Shown here one piece after another: positions 35,797 to 48,201 of a stretch of 64,000 nt of DNA; the stretch's first letter is position 1; each line of letters starts with the position of its first letter. This stretch comes from Setaria digitata. Taxonomy: Eukaryota; Nematoda; Chromadorea; Rhabditida; Setariidae. The position numbers were made by a program, and so were the translations under genes. The stretch spans positions 32,998-96,997 of the forward strand of contig RCAB01000235.1 of the NCBI GenBank assembly GCA_003640385.1. The letters are read 5' to 3'. The notes under the pieces were generated by a model that was not told the DNA's origin, did not search any database, and saw nothing but the letters and a program-made list of their open reading frames with translations.

Positions 35797-38700
35797 ATGG
35801 AAGATGACAATGCAATTGATATTTACAAATGGATCTTCTCGACTGATACAGCTGGTGATGATTTTTCTGATCAGATGGAGATGGAAAGTAATGGATCATT
35901 GAAGAAAGTTGAAGTCAGCCGTTTATCATTTGAATAGCATCAAAATTTATCATTTTATTAGCATAAAAGACCTGAAAGAAGAACAGATTTCCCTATATGT
36001 ACAATATGTTTATATAATTTGTTTATGAAATCATATGAAAACGGTAAGAAGGTTATTTTTTCGCAACACATATTTTAGTAATTGCATCACATTTCGCAAG
36101 TTTCCAGTTTTTAAGTAATGTCACTTGCATAAATTCGATTCAGTAGTTTGTTTTTAGCTCTCTTTTATAAACCATAATTTTACACGAAAAAGGTCATTGG
36201 TAAGTTGTTCCTTATCTCTTTCGTTTAAGAAATCATTTTATAGCTGAAAATTCGCAGTAATATATTGGGTGTACGCTACTGCAAAGAAGAACCTATTGAA
36301 CCGATGATTATTGTGCTAGAGAAAGTTCACCTGGAACCACTTCCGAACAAAGATGGCAAATTTCCATTTGTACTGGTTCTCGATTCTGGGTCAGTAACTT
36401 TCTTTTCAGAGAGCGAGAAACAACGAGAGGAATGGATGGTAAAGGTGAGAGGAAGGGAATTATTTTGCGATTAAAGGAAGATAGTTAAGTGAGTCACTGA
36501 TAAGAAGAAGAGGATAAATAAAAGCAGTATAAGTAATTTATTTATTCTTCCTTATTCATTTGAGATTTTATCTTTGTTTATTTAGCTTTTGCTTTCGCCG
36601 TTGGCCAGTTAGATGACTGTTTGTCATAGTAAAATAATTTATTTTAGATGTCAACTTGTTCACATCGGATGGCTCAGGCAGAACTTGATGAAATAGCTGA
36701 TAATTTTTTCAATACTTGCACTGTCAGTTCTTTTACTCCTCCAGCATCTAATTCGATGAGCTCCTTTTTCTTAACTAATCCCGTGAGGAAGGCATATAAG
36801 TTTTCCATATCTCAAGTATGTTCTTTTTATTCCATCATTATTATCTGCAATATAAATCTCCGTTAAAGACGTAAATGCGTAACTTTCACGATGTAGAGAT
36901 ATGTCACTGGCCAACTCATTTAGTGTCCAACTTGTTTTGATGCTTCTCTGTTCGCTTTTCATTTGATTCTTCTTATTAGCAGCTCAAATCAAAGTTGTTT
37001 AGAATGTCAGTCTACATTCTCGAAAGATCGTTTGTGAAGAAGTTATGTGGGAGAGTAAGCTGTGCACAACATTACCCCTACAGCTGGTTAAGTTATACTT
37101 GAAATGGTGTAATGAAATGAGTGAGCAGTTAAAAAGCCGTTTGTGGTATGTGCCTAGCGAGTATCTGGATCCAGTCCATAATTGTCTAAGGTAAGGTCTA
37201 ATTTACTCTTCTTATACGAGTAATTTTGATATCAATTTTGGCACCTGACCTCAATCTCTTCTCTTTAATCGCTTCATTCCGTGCTGTTGGTTGTTAAAGA
37301 CCATACAGTTTTCGCATTTATAGGCATTTATCCGCTAATCAAGAAATCTTCATGGATTCCTTGGAATTCCTTGAATCCTACGCCGGTCCCTCTTTTCGTT
37401 CCTCCATGGAAAAGTTCCGTGTTGCCTTCGCATCTGTGCCTACTAATTTGCATCTGCAACAGTTTACTATTGAGGGACATTCCTACAATTACCTCACTGT
37501 TGGTACTGTCAGTGCCATTCCTCTTCGTTTCGCGGTAAGAATTATCAATATTAAGAGCCTTTTAAATTTATTGTTAAGATTTTCGGTAGCATTTTTTAGC
37601 ATGGTGGCTTAACAAAACAGCGCATCGCCCTCTACAATTCAGTAAACAATCCGAAACAAGTTGATCATATCCTCGATTGCCGATTCTATCACAGACGCCG
37701 AATTTTGCAATCTGCGAAAAGTACCATCGGTGAATTGTCAAGGATGATTGAAACTGAATGGCATGTCACAGATTTTGGTAAAGTGGACAAAACTGGTATA
37801 CAGTTAGTGGCAGATATAAAACAAGTATGCAATGATGATATGAAGGACACATGATATTTTCATATTCTGATGAACTCTAAAGTATTATGTTATAGTAAAG
37901 TTACTCATTGGTATTTATGCTTTCTGTATCTTTTTGACTGTTTGTCTTTTCAGCTTCATGAAAATCTGGTTGATTTAATTAGCTCTTTCCCAGTTGTTTC
38001 TACGCTAATTGACTATCTCTCCACCTGGTCCCGAACTCAAACTTCCACGACCCGGTTATCTCTTGAAAAGGTTCATTTCATACCTATGCATATAACATGC
38101 CCAGGGGGGAACTGTGTAGTTTGGTAAATAAGTATGTTTAAGAGGTTGGAACTCCGCTAGGAGTTTGAATAATCTTTGCTACAGCCGAGAAAGATCATGT
38201 TCGATTCCCTGCTTAAACTCTTTTTAGAAAACATCCTACACCAGTACGCCTACGTAACGTAGTGTTTGATTTGCGCATAGTATCGTAAACTGCTTATCAC
38301 TGTTCCAGGAGAGACACGTTGTACTAGACGGACTGGACAGCCAGCTCGATAATATAGAAGCTTCTTTAATCAGTTTGAATACAAAAATGGCAGTTATCGA
38401 TTCTGTACCTAATAATGAAGTAATTTCTTTGCTAGTAATTGGAACTAAATGTTTTTTCAATTTTTTCGGGACAGTTATTGCAATGTATATGACTTGTAAT
38501 GAAATTATTTGATGAACAACTGTTTTATAATTGATTCAGCTGTGATTTCAGAACAATCCGAAACTAGTTTTCAGGATTCCAGAAAAGAGTATGTGAAGAA
38601 TGCAAGGCAGACTTTGAACTCTGTTCTTGATGCTTTACTGCAGTTAACGGAAAGTCTTTTGGATGCACAGCTTTTAGGTGCTTATTTTAGATTGTTTGTG

Positions 38701-40200
38701 AATCACTGCTAAATATATTTATGATGTCTGAAAATACCGCTGATTTAATAAAATTCTATTTATAGGCTTGGTTCTGGCACTAAAGCGATCCAGTGACTGT
38801 CAGCTTTACTTTCACATTCAACTAAGGAGTGATTTGGTGTTGTCCCAATCAATTACCATAGTGACAACTGGATTATTGGCGCTTTTGGAGCAAGGACCGG
38901 CGGAACTGCCGGATTGGTCAACTGTCCCCCCACTTGTCACTGTAAATATTCTTTTATTTTGCAAATCTGAAACATAAATATTCATGGGATTTTTTCTCTT
39001 CCTTTTCTAGGTGTTTTCCTTTCTCTCTTGTTACGGTGACGAGCGAGGCATGATGGAAGATGCAAAGGATTGCTGGGCATCTCTACATGATCGAGTTTTG
39101 TTCAGATTCCTTCATTCTACCTCGTCTGTTGCTTCTGTGTGCGTACCGACGGTTAGTGGCGATCGCTCAAAACTTATCGTACAAGTGCCTTTGCCGCATA
39201 ATGTGTATCAGGTTTCTTTTCTTTATCATAATTATAGGTTAATTATATGTTGTACATTTTGTAGGGAAAGTTTTGAATGCAATATTATTTATGTTTTCCA
39301 GTTGTATATAGTAACTATTCAGGGCTTACCAGAACCGCTTCAGTCAGGTAGCACATTCAGCGTTTATGCAGTCTTTTGGAATCTCGGTATCAATCATGAG
39401 GCCACATTCGCTCATTCAATTACCGGCGATAACTCGTTAGAGGAGTCCATCAATCTGAGTGCTGCTAAAGCACTGGCTACGTATGCTTCTACTTTGAAGG
39501 ATGTATCGCAGACTGCTACGGAACTTATCGCCGAACTTAATTCCACCGTAAAACACTTCTTTCTTTTAACACTTCAATTCTTTCTGTAGGTGTGTTTCTA
39601 AGCTCTCAGTTATGTTGTCAGTGTTTTGATGGACGTTTCATCCTGGATTTGTTAGTTTAGGTAGCTACAAATCCGACGAAGAAAAACATGTCGATCTTTC
39701 GATTAGCGATGGCTACGAATGCTGCGCTTCATGGAATCACTGTTCTTTGCTGCAAGAGTGGAAAGGATCGCACTTCGATGGCCGTCACTTACGAAGAGGG
39801 ACGAATGATAAGAGAAAACTGTGGAGTCACTGCTGAACAGGTAGCTATACTGATTGTAATTCATTTTGAAGAAACCTTATTCCTGTTTTGTAAATTCAGT
39901 CACGACTTTTGATAAAATATGACTTGTTTATCTTATGCATTATATATACATATGTCAGTAATTCAGTGGTTGAACGCCACAGCGTTAGCATTATTTTCAT
40001 TTATGTAATGGTGAATATTCTTTTCCGTTTTTCAGATGGGGGAAATGATTGTTTGTTTGCGCCGAGACGGTGTACGACGTGAAAATTGTCGCAAAAATAT
40101 TGGGAAGGCATTATATTCATTCTCACCTTTCCAGATGAATTTCATTCCGAAAGAGTTTCGACCTCCCTCCGGAACTTTCGCACAAGGCATTGTCAGTTGA
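35797..40200 (+). CDS. INPP4-family PtdIns(3,4)P2 4-phosphatase, PH-like N-terminus
   Basis: Type II inositol polyphosphate 4-phosphatase; the family removes the 4-phosphate from PtdIns(3,4)P2 at membranes, damping PI3K signalling. Model of 15 exons, 830 aa: 35797-35907, 35962-36051, 36244-36444, 36648-36815, 37003-37190, 37324-37534, 37600-37824, 37954-38070, 38309-38419, 38575-38677, 38766-38941, 39011-39211, 39302-39547, 39661-39840, 40036-40200. The catalytic CX5R loop is CKSGKDR (C747-R753) followed by TSMAVT; vertebrate members have CKSAKDRTSM. VPTNLHLQ, SDLVLSQ and the C-terminal RPPSGTF also match the family. Residues about 30-130 resemble a PH domain (NGSLKK start, FPLVL-like strands, REEWMVKV helix) where mammalian INPP4 has C2. 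Exons 3-15 are firm; exons 1-2 are less certain. The ATG directly follows an attatag acceptor. Confidence 0.92.
38136..38225 (+). ncRNA. tRNA-like element (pseudo-tRNA) in INPP4 intron 8
   Basis: A perfect 7-bp terminal stem, GTTTAAG (38136-38142) with CTTAAAC (38212-38218), encloses hairpin AACTCC-GCTA-GGAGTT (38150-38165), hairpin ATCTTT/AAAGAT (38172-38195) and a B-box-like GTTCGATTCC (38199-38208). TTTTT at 38221-38225 fits a Pol III stop. The T stem does not pair well and no clear A box or anticodon is visible, so it is probably degenerate. Confidence 0.4.
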
Positions 40201-43200
40201 TTTTCCATTTTTTTTTTTTTCTCTTCATAATTTATGCAGTTCACTGTATATTATTTTAACATATTTTTACTGTTTTATGGGAAAGCACTGGGCTCTTATA
40301 TAATATATATGAGAAATATTTTGGTCAGTGTTTTAGTTTCAGTTCAAATAATCATATTTAATAATGGCAAATGTAAAAATTTCGACCATTTACTGATTTT
40401 TGTTGTTCTTATTTCTATTATATCAAGTGCACTCTGTGCAAATTAATGTGTCTACGATAATACTGTTAATACTTTAAGTTTTACTCACCATTCTTGGATT
40501 GTATGGTATCTACTTTCTATTCTGCGGATCTATTCTTACCGAAGAAAAGATTAAAGTTTTATTGGGATTTTTGCGAGACATATTCTTAACAGATTCCAAA
40601 CAGTCCAAAATTATCAGATTGTATGTTGATTGTTGAATCAGTTATTTAGGCATGAAATATAGCAGTGCTGAAATCTTCGTACAGTGCAAACCCCAACCGA
40701 CTGGGTTAAATACTATTTTCATTATCATGTAGTCCATGTTAGTGTTATCGAATTATTGTGATCAGTTGTTCGATCTTCTGTCCCTCTCACCTGATGCCGA
40801 TCTTGCTAAATGTACGATGAAAAGCTGGGACTGAATTAACTGTAATTATAGAGAATTTTGTAGGATTACATGCTGCCTAGTTATTTGTGCATAACTTGGT
40901 TTTTTTTTTTTTTTTACTGTGATCACTGTGGCAGCTTTTTCACTTTGTTTCTCTTTTTTTCTCATTGTATTTTCCAGTTGTTAGTATTTTTTCATTTTAA
41001 TCATAATTTGTTTACCTTATGGGGATTATAAAACAAATTCGTTCAGTCAGGAAAGCGCTGTGTCGCAAGATTGTACAAAGGTAGTGAAAGAGTGAAGTTA
41101 ACTAGATTAAGGCAAATAAACTGTAGAAAACTCTAGCTAGGAATTGCGATTATAACCGTTATACTTTGTGTGATCACAATTTGCAATAAAATTCCACAAA
41201 GATTTACTGCTAATATAGGGCAGGTTTGTGCATTTGTAGGAAAGGCAGGGAACATTTGATGAAATAATAGGTGCTTCTTTAATGCACTAAATGATTCGAC
41301 AAAACAGGGGATTGACAATTAATGATTGCAGTAGAAAATCGTGATCTTTCTTTACTGAATGGAGGAAGCTCCCGAAGAAGATATTCTTGAAATTTATATT
41401 CATGGGAAATTTTCGGAGTCACAAGCAGTAATGAAAATTCTCTTGTTATCACTGTTCTCACTAAACTCCCATAACGGTTAATTACAGTAAAGTCAATCTG
41501 AGAGGATTCTCAGTCTTCAGCAAATTTTGTTTTGTAGATTTCAATTTTTTGCGACTATTTAGTAATTTTTAGTAATTTTCATTAGCTGTCAAGGAATTTG
41601 ACAATTAGTGGTGATTTTAATTTATCGATTCCCTCTTTATAACTTTTATTAAATTTTTATCATTTATCAGATATTTCGAAGGCTACATTTTAGAGGAATA
41701 TCTTTCTTCACATATGATTGAAAAATTGAATGAAGGAACTGATGCCGTTTTTCTTTTTTTTTTTTTTTAATACTGTATAATTTGTGATTAGTTGAATGAA
41801 GTGATACGATAAAAAGCTAACTTGGACAACAATTTACTATCAGCTTCAAAAATTATAAAATTAACATACTTCATGGTGTTATCTGTAATTAAATTTGGCA
41901 AAAATTTATTGGACTTGAAAGAAATTTTTCATTCTGTTCTGCTTGCGTGAAAAGTTTTTTCTCCAGATCTTATCAGATTAAGATTAAAGTGTGAGCTAAG
42001 TCAATTCCTAAATTTGGTAGTAAAATTATGCCATATTCAGTTCCTAAAGAGGTTTTTTTATAATTATAAAAAACAATTCAATTGCTACTTGAAGCCGTAG
42101 CTGCAATTCAGTTTATCTGAAATTTGTCAAATTTGACAAATGCAATTCATTTTTTATTATGTGAAGTTTTCACTGTTTTCATTATTTTTCATTATGGAAT
42201 TTACGAAATTTTCGAGTATTTTAATGCATTGCATCATCGATATTCCAAGTATTTAATGATATTTAATTATTCAATTATATGGGAAAAATCATTTTAAAAA
42301 TGAGTGAATTTATTCAATGAGCCGTTTCCCATGATTTCTTTTTTTTTTTTTTTCAGTAAATCTTTTCTGTTCGTTCAGCAGTGATAATTAGTTAATTTAC
42401 TTTTTTTTCTTCATTTTCGCCATAGATACTCCTTAATTTTTTATTTGTAGTATTACATACTAAATTTGAAAAGGTCGTATGCAGAAAAGTAAATTGAAAG
42501 ATTTTTCCTATTATTTGATACAAAAAAAAACTGCAATTTCCCTTATTTCTCATTTTATGATGAGATCAACTGAATTCTTTCTTATCAAACTTTCTTATCT
42601 TTTGCACCTGAAGTTACTACTCAAAGAATCAAGGTTTATCACTTAATGCCTATTGTATTTTATCAATTTTTTCAGATACACCATAATTAATTAAGCTACT
42701 ATAGATTTTTTCAGTTTGTCGTAGATTCCCGAAGTGTTTTGAAAAAGATGATAATAAAGATGACAATGTAAATAATCGCATCATATTTTTACAAATAAAA
42801 GTGTCATTTTTTAAGTTTTTTTTTTCTGTATTTTTCAAATTTCTATTATAATATGCTTTTTTATCATATTTTAATAAGTGTCTACCAAGGAACATATTTT
42901 ATAATAATAAGTCACTCAAATAATTTTTTCCTTTATTCTTTTTTTTAAACACCATTTTCATGCGGAAAGAAAATTGCCAAATAAATTCCATAAATTTCTC
43001 TTTGTTAGGAATCTATTTTGTTGCAAATGTTCACTTTAATTATCTTTAAATAGCAAAAAATTAATTTCCATATTTATTAAATTGAAACTATGTTGCAAAT
43101 AATTTTATCTAAACTAAGTTACCAATATTGGATCAAATTAGCTTAATTGATTTGCTAAGATTCCATATTTAATAAATCGAAACTGAATTACAAATAATTT

Positions 43201-43789
43201 TTAATTCGTCTAAATTAAACTATTATTATTGGATTAAATTAGATCAATGATGAGTGCAATAGCAACTTGTAAAGGGAAAAAAAATATTAGTTTCCTTGGC
43301 AAAAAAATATGCCAAACAATTTTTTTTTTGCCAAATAATTAAAGTGAATTACTCGTCATATATTATAACTATTTATGTATGAAATTAGCCAAATGTAGTT
43401 GATTGAGCCAAATGCCAAAGCAATTAGGCTTGGCTGCAACAACGCTTTAAGCACACGTCGTCATGGTAGCAAACAATCTGTTGCTATCGTTTCAGATAAA
43501 TTATTGCTGACAGTTATTTGGGAGAATCAAATGAAATTTTCACTTCATCATTTAAGCGATCATCAGTACTAATTGAACTGCTTTCACGTAATGATTTTAT
43601 GCGTATACACGTAACTTTACAAAAAGAGCTATCTCTATTGGTAAGAGATTGAAAGAAGAAAAGAATAAGCTAGAAATGATAAGAAGAGTGATAATTTTCA
43701 TTGTTTTCATTACATTCATCTGTAATGTCCGTCAAATTTCTTTGGTTTGAATCTTCAGAAGGATGGAAAGAAATGAAACTTATTTGCAG
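40201..43789. other. Between INPP4 and BBS5, no gene seen
   Basis: AT-rich, with T-runs and no supported exon. The 3' part is the BBS5 upstream region, containing the X-box candidate at 43457. Confidence 0.55.
43457..43470 (+). promoter_or_regulatory. RFX/DAF-19 X-box candidate of BBS5
   Basis: GTCGTCATGGTAGC matches the X-box consensus RYYNYYWTRRNRAC at 13 of 14 positions. It lies 336 bp before the BBS5 ATG. In C. elegans most bbs genes are driven by DAF-19 through an X-box, usually closer to the start; a 5' leader intron (acceptor at 43789) could explain the distance. Confidence 0.55.
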
Positions 43790-43805
43790 TGAATTTGGTG
43801 TTTCG

Positions 43806-46800
43806 ATGAGCTCGAAACAAAAAGTAACCATTAACATTTGGCAGGATCGAGATATCCGATTTGACGTGAATCCACGGTATGCATATTAATTAATATAATG
43901 ACTATTAATTAAGTCACTTTTAATTCACATTTTTATTAATGCAAAGTGGATTGGTTCAGACGAATGATAACAGTTATGACTGGTACTGAATTAACTTTCA
44001 ATGATCATATCATTTTATGCATAAATTATTTCTTTTCTATCAGTATTACAGATTGCTTCGTCTAGTTCCTGGTGAGAATCTTGTTGATCGTATTGATGGT
44101 GTCGAAGATACGAAAGGAAATAGCGGTGATAAGGGTGTCCTTCGGATAACAAATTTAAGAATTATGTGGCATGCTAGCGCTATACCACGTATCAATATCA
44201 CTATTGGGTATTTCAATATCCCTTAAATATGATAGTGCTATTATCAGTTCACAAATTTTCCTCATTTGTATTGAGCAGACTGAAAGACTTAATGCTATAT
44301 TCCTATAAGTCCAAACAGTTTATTCTATATTCGTATAAATTTTTCGGAACAAAAGATTCCGGAAAATAAGTAATTCATTTATAATAATTCAGATACAATG
44401 CAATAAATGGAGTGACTACAAGAATTGCCAAATCAAGACTTCGTGGACAAGCTGAATCGCTTTATTTATTAGCTCGTCATGCAAATGCTCGATTTGAATT
44501 CATCTTCACCTGTATCAATCCATCGTTGGTATTGCTTTTTTTCCTGTATGATGAATGAAAATAAATTATTATCAAGTATGTCAGTTTCGGAGAAAATTTC
44601 ATAAATTCTTAGGAAGAAAAACTATTTAATAAACAAAGGAAAAGTACAAAAGAACAAAAGCAAAAAGTAGTAGTGCAACTGAGACATTCAAGTGAGTATT
44701 CAGCTAACTTATCGCAACTTCAACGTTTTCAATGCTACTCTTAAAAACGAAGCAAGTCATTAAATTTGAACTAATTAAATAAAATGAGATGGAATTAATT
44801 TTCTTGTCTGTCTATTTCGTTAATTTTTCTTGTAAATCATACAGTTCTTACTAGTTGATTAACTACTTCCTTTCCGTCTAGATTGTAGCTTATTGTTGAT
44901 GAATACTTGTTAAATTGCTATCACTTGCCTAATTATTAGTTGCATGTATATTATACTTATTGAAAGTAAGCAGTATCTCAAATAAACAACCTATCGTTAT
45001 GTTGTAATTCTCTTCTATACTTTTTTCACCTTCTTTTTGATCGATTCTTTTCCTTTCTTTAAATTTTATTTTCAGTTTTGACAATTATCAGTAAACATTA
45101 TTCATTTATTTATTTCTTAATTTTAATCATACATTTATTTATTTTCCCAATCAATAAATAATTATTTATTCATTAATCTCCTTCTTCCATTCATTTCTTT
45201 TCTTTTTTCATACTCCAATTATTAAATGAGTTTCGCTTTTCTCTTCTTTTTTTTTTTAGACAAAACTTTTTACGACAGTTATTGGCATTCATCGAGCCTA
45301 CGAAACATCAAAACTTTATCGAGAATTAAAAATGCGTGGTGCTATCGTAAATGATGAACAGCATTTGCGGATTTTACCACAAGAGCAACAGTGTGACTAT
45401 TTCGATGGTGTTTGGAATTTAGGCACTGATCAGGTTTCTCCAGTATATATATGCATTAGTTTTAGATCGCAATAATTACTATTTCATATTTTATTATTAT
45501 TTTACATGAAACATTGCTGCTTCAGCAGTGATATCATTAATTGAATATATTCATTCCAGATTGTAGCAATTATTCAATATTTTATTACTATTTATGAGTT
45601 CCTTCAGCACTTCTTTAATTAATTTAATACATTAATTGTAGATTTTGACAATCATTTAATGTCTATCTTATTATTATTTATTATCATTGTTGTTATTATT
45701 ATTTTGTTATTATTATTATTTATTGTTATTATTATTTATTATTGCTATTATTATTATTTCATTATTATTATTACTATTNTATCGTTATTATTATTTATTA
45801 TTGCTATTATTATTATTTCATTATTATTATTACTATTATTATTACTATTACTATTACTATTATTATTACTATTATCATTATTATTACTATTATTATTGTT
45901 ATTTATTATTCATNTTCTTATTATTACTATTATCATTATTATTACTATTATTATTGTTATTTATTATCCATTATTATTATCATTATTACTATTACTATTA
46001 TTTTATACGAGAAATTGTTTAACACTGATGTGATTAAATCATTTCAATGATTATGATCTTATTAAAAAAAAAACAGAAAATGTACATAAACGTAATATAA
46101 TGATTGATTCTTCTTCTCCGACGATATGCAAACAATTTATTAGAAATTTATAAGTTGAATTTTTAAAAATCTTTTAATATAATTATTCTTCGATTACATA
46201 TTCTAAAGCTATATTTATTTAAAAATTTTCAGAATTATTTTAGGGTACACTAGGTGCTATGATACTAACAAATATTCGCACCGTATGGTTTTCTCTGATA
46301 AATATAATGTACAACGTAAGCATACCACATTTACAACTGCAGGATTGTCGCATACGTAATTCACGTTTTGGTCTTGCTTTAGTTATCGAAACTTCTGCTG
46401 TCGTAAGTTAAGATTACTCACAAAATACTTTTTGATAACTAGCTAGCCAAGGATAAAAGCACCTATTTAGCTCATTTCAAACTTCCATAAGCTACTGTTG
46501 TCCCAGAATAAATTTTGTTCTAATATTTTCTTCGTTCCAGAAACGTACTCAGCCGAACGGATCACAATATTCCAAACATCGCCCTTAGAATGAGTGTACA
46601 ATTATTTTGAATGATAACGAAGAATGTAAACGACATCTCCATAATTTGCAGAATGGTGAATATGTACTCGGCTTTCGGATTGATCCTGAAGAACGATTGA
46701 AAAATGTTTGTAGAACGATATGTGCGCTCCAAAAAGCTTATGTAGCAAAACCCATTTTCGGTGTACAATATATCCGAGAGAGACCGGTATAACTTGCCAT

Positions 46801-47266
46801 TTATCTTCCAGACTTGTGATCGCTTTTTGTTTTATTTAGATATACATCCCAAATTACATTTCCCTACTTAAAACTAAACGAATCACAACAAACTACTGAT
46901 AGTTTTCTGTTTTCTTTTTTTACAGGGTACTCCTCAGGCAGAACGAGATACATTGAAGTTGATGGAGGAAGATGTAGAGCTCGATGATCGACCTCTTCGA
47001 TCTGATGCATATGCTGTACGATTTTCATCTGTTTTTCATATATAATTCATTCTTTTCTCCTAAAATTTATTATTTTTATCCTCATGAAATCATAATATTT
47101 AACTTCATCTAAATGAAAGGAATCATAATTGTAGGCTTATTTCTCAGATGGTCTTTCCATTGGAAAAGTTCGACCACCAGTTTATTCGGAGGAGCTCGGA
47201 GTAGCAATCGAAGAACTCAAGCCGGGATTTACTCTCACTGATCTCTGGAAGATTCATGTAGATTAA
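43806..47266 (+). CDS. bbs-5: Bardet-Biedl syndrome 5 protein, BBSome subunit
   Basis: BBS5 is a BBSome component with two PH-like (DM16/PHb) repeats that binds phosphoinositides at the base of cilia and helps traffic ciliary membrane proteins. Eight exons in phase: 43806-43876, 44052-44207, 44393-44528, 45260-45433, 46244-46402, 46652-46786, 46926-47015, 47135-47266; 350 aa, close to the vertebrate 341. Hallmarks in order: [132 protein letters not shown] second in-frame acceptor would start exon 6 at 46589, adding 21 residues; the shorter form aligns without a gap. The ATG is 16 nt after a ttgcag acceptor. Convergent with the CP2 gene. Confidence 0.96.
45660..46012. repeat. TTA/ATT microsatellite with two single-N gaps
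   Basis: About 350 bp of (TTA)n with TTG, CTA and TCA variants in BBS5 intron 4. Ns at 45779 and 45914 mark uncertain joins; the sequence after each N resembles what precedes it. Leu/Tyr/Ile homopolymer frames here are not genes. Confidence 0.95.
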
Positions 47267-47490
47267 ATTTACTTTCTTCATTGCCAGTATAATTAAATTT
47301 AACTCAAGGAATTTAATCTCTAAGGAGCGATGTGCTGCTGCTAATTAAATTTTTAAATATGCATTATAAATTTTTGAGCACTGTTGAAATGAAATCGTTT
47401 AGTTTACAGGCAAGTAACGTTAATCAAAGAATGTTCAAAAAAAAAAAAAAATATAACTACAAGAGGTGGAATGAAACAAGAACTGAGAAG

Positions 47491-47737
47491 TTTGACTGGC
47501 ACTTAAATGAATAAATTAATAATCACGCATATTCATAATATTGACCGGTAGCATTTTACAAATGCATCTTCTTTTCCCGAATTAAATCCTCCATGTTTAC
47601 AAAAAATTTTCCANTTTGACTGGCAATTAAATGAATAAATTAATAATCACGCATATTCATAATATTGACCGGTAGCATTTTACAAATGCATCTTCTTTTC
47701 CCGAATTAAATCCTCCATGTTTACAAAAAATTTTCCA
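47491..47737. repeat. 123-bp direct duplication around single N (assembly join)
   Basis: 47491-47613 and 47615-47737 are nearly identical (one C/A difference seen), separated only by N at 47614. This is typical of overlapping contig ends placed side by side. Confidence 0.9.
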
Positions 47738-47820
47738 CTAACAAGCAGTCAATCAGTGCATAATATGTCTCTAACTTATGTGATTTTCTGAGCTAAAATA
47801 TTCTGAGGTAATACAAATAT

Positions 47821-48034
47821 TTTTTCTTAGATGAAAATGCCCTAATTTTATGTTACGAATTTTATCGATGGGATTTCACATTTCCGCCACTAACGTACAA
47901 TCGTTATCTGTTCGTACTACTCGGAANCTTTTTCTTAGATGAAAATGCCCTAATTTTATGTTACGAATTTTATCGATGGAATTTCACATTTCCGCCACTA
48001 ACGTACAATCGTTATCTGTTCGTACTACTCGGAA
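47821..48034. repeat. 106-bp direct duplication around single N (assembly join)
   Basis: 47821-47926 and 47929-48034 are identical apart from one G/A difference, separated by N at 47927 and one C. Confidence 0.9.
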
Positions 48035-48201
48035 TATCGATTCATTTTTCCAGCTCTCAATAACCTGAAATATGTTCAGTTACTACGCTATCTTTAACTG
48101 CAGCATGATTTCAATTACTACTTCTGATTTCCTCTCCGTAAACGTTAAATTACGGCAACAGGTTTCTTTTGATTATACTATAATTCTTTTCGAAACCTTC
48201 T

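Larger units (their letters stand above)
47267..48201. other. BBS5-CP2 convergent spacer with two assembly joins
   Basis: No gene. It contains the 3' flanks of both genes and two direct duplications, each split by one N (47614 and 47927). Confidence 0.7.

Noticed and set aside
45659..46050. Overlapping Leu/Tyr/Ile open frames of 100-124 codons
   Set aside because: All three frames of a TTA microsatellite are open; it lies within a BBS5 intron.
47491..48034. Genuine tandem duplications
   Set aside because: A single N exactly at the joint of near-identical copies points to contig overlap.
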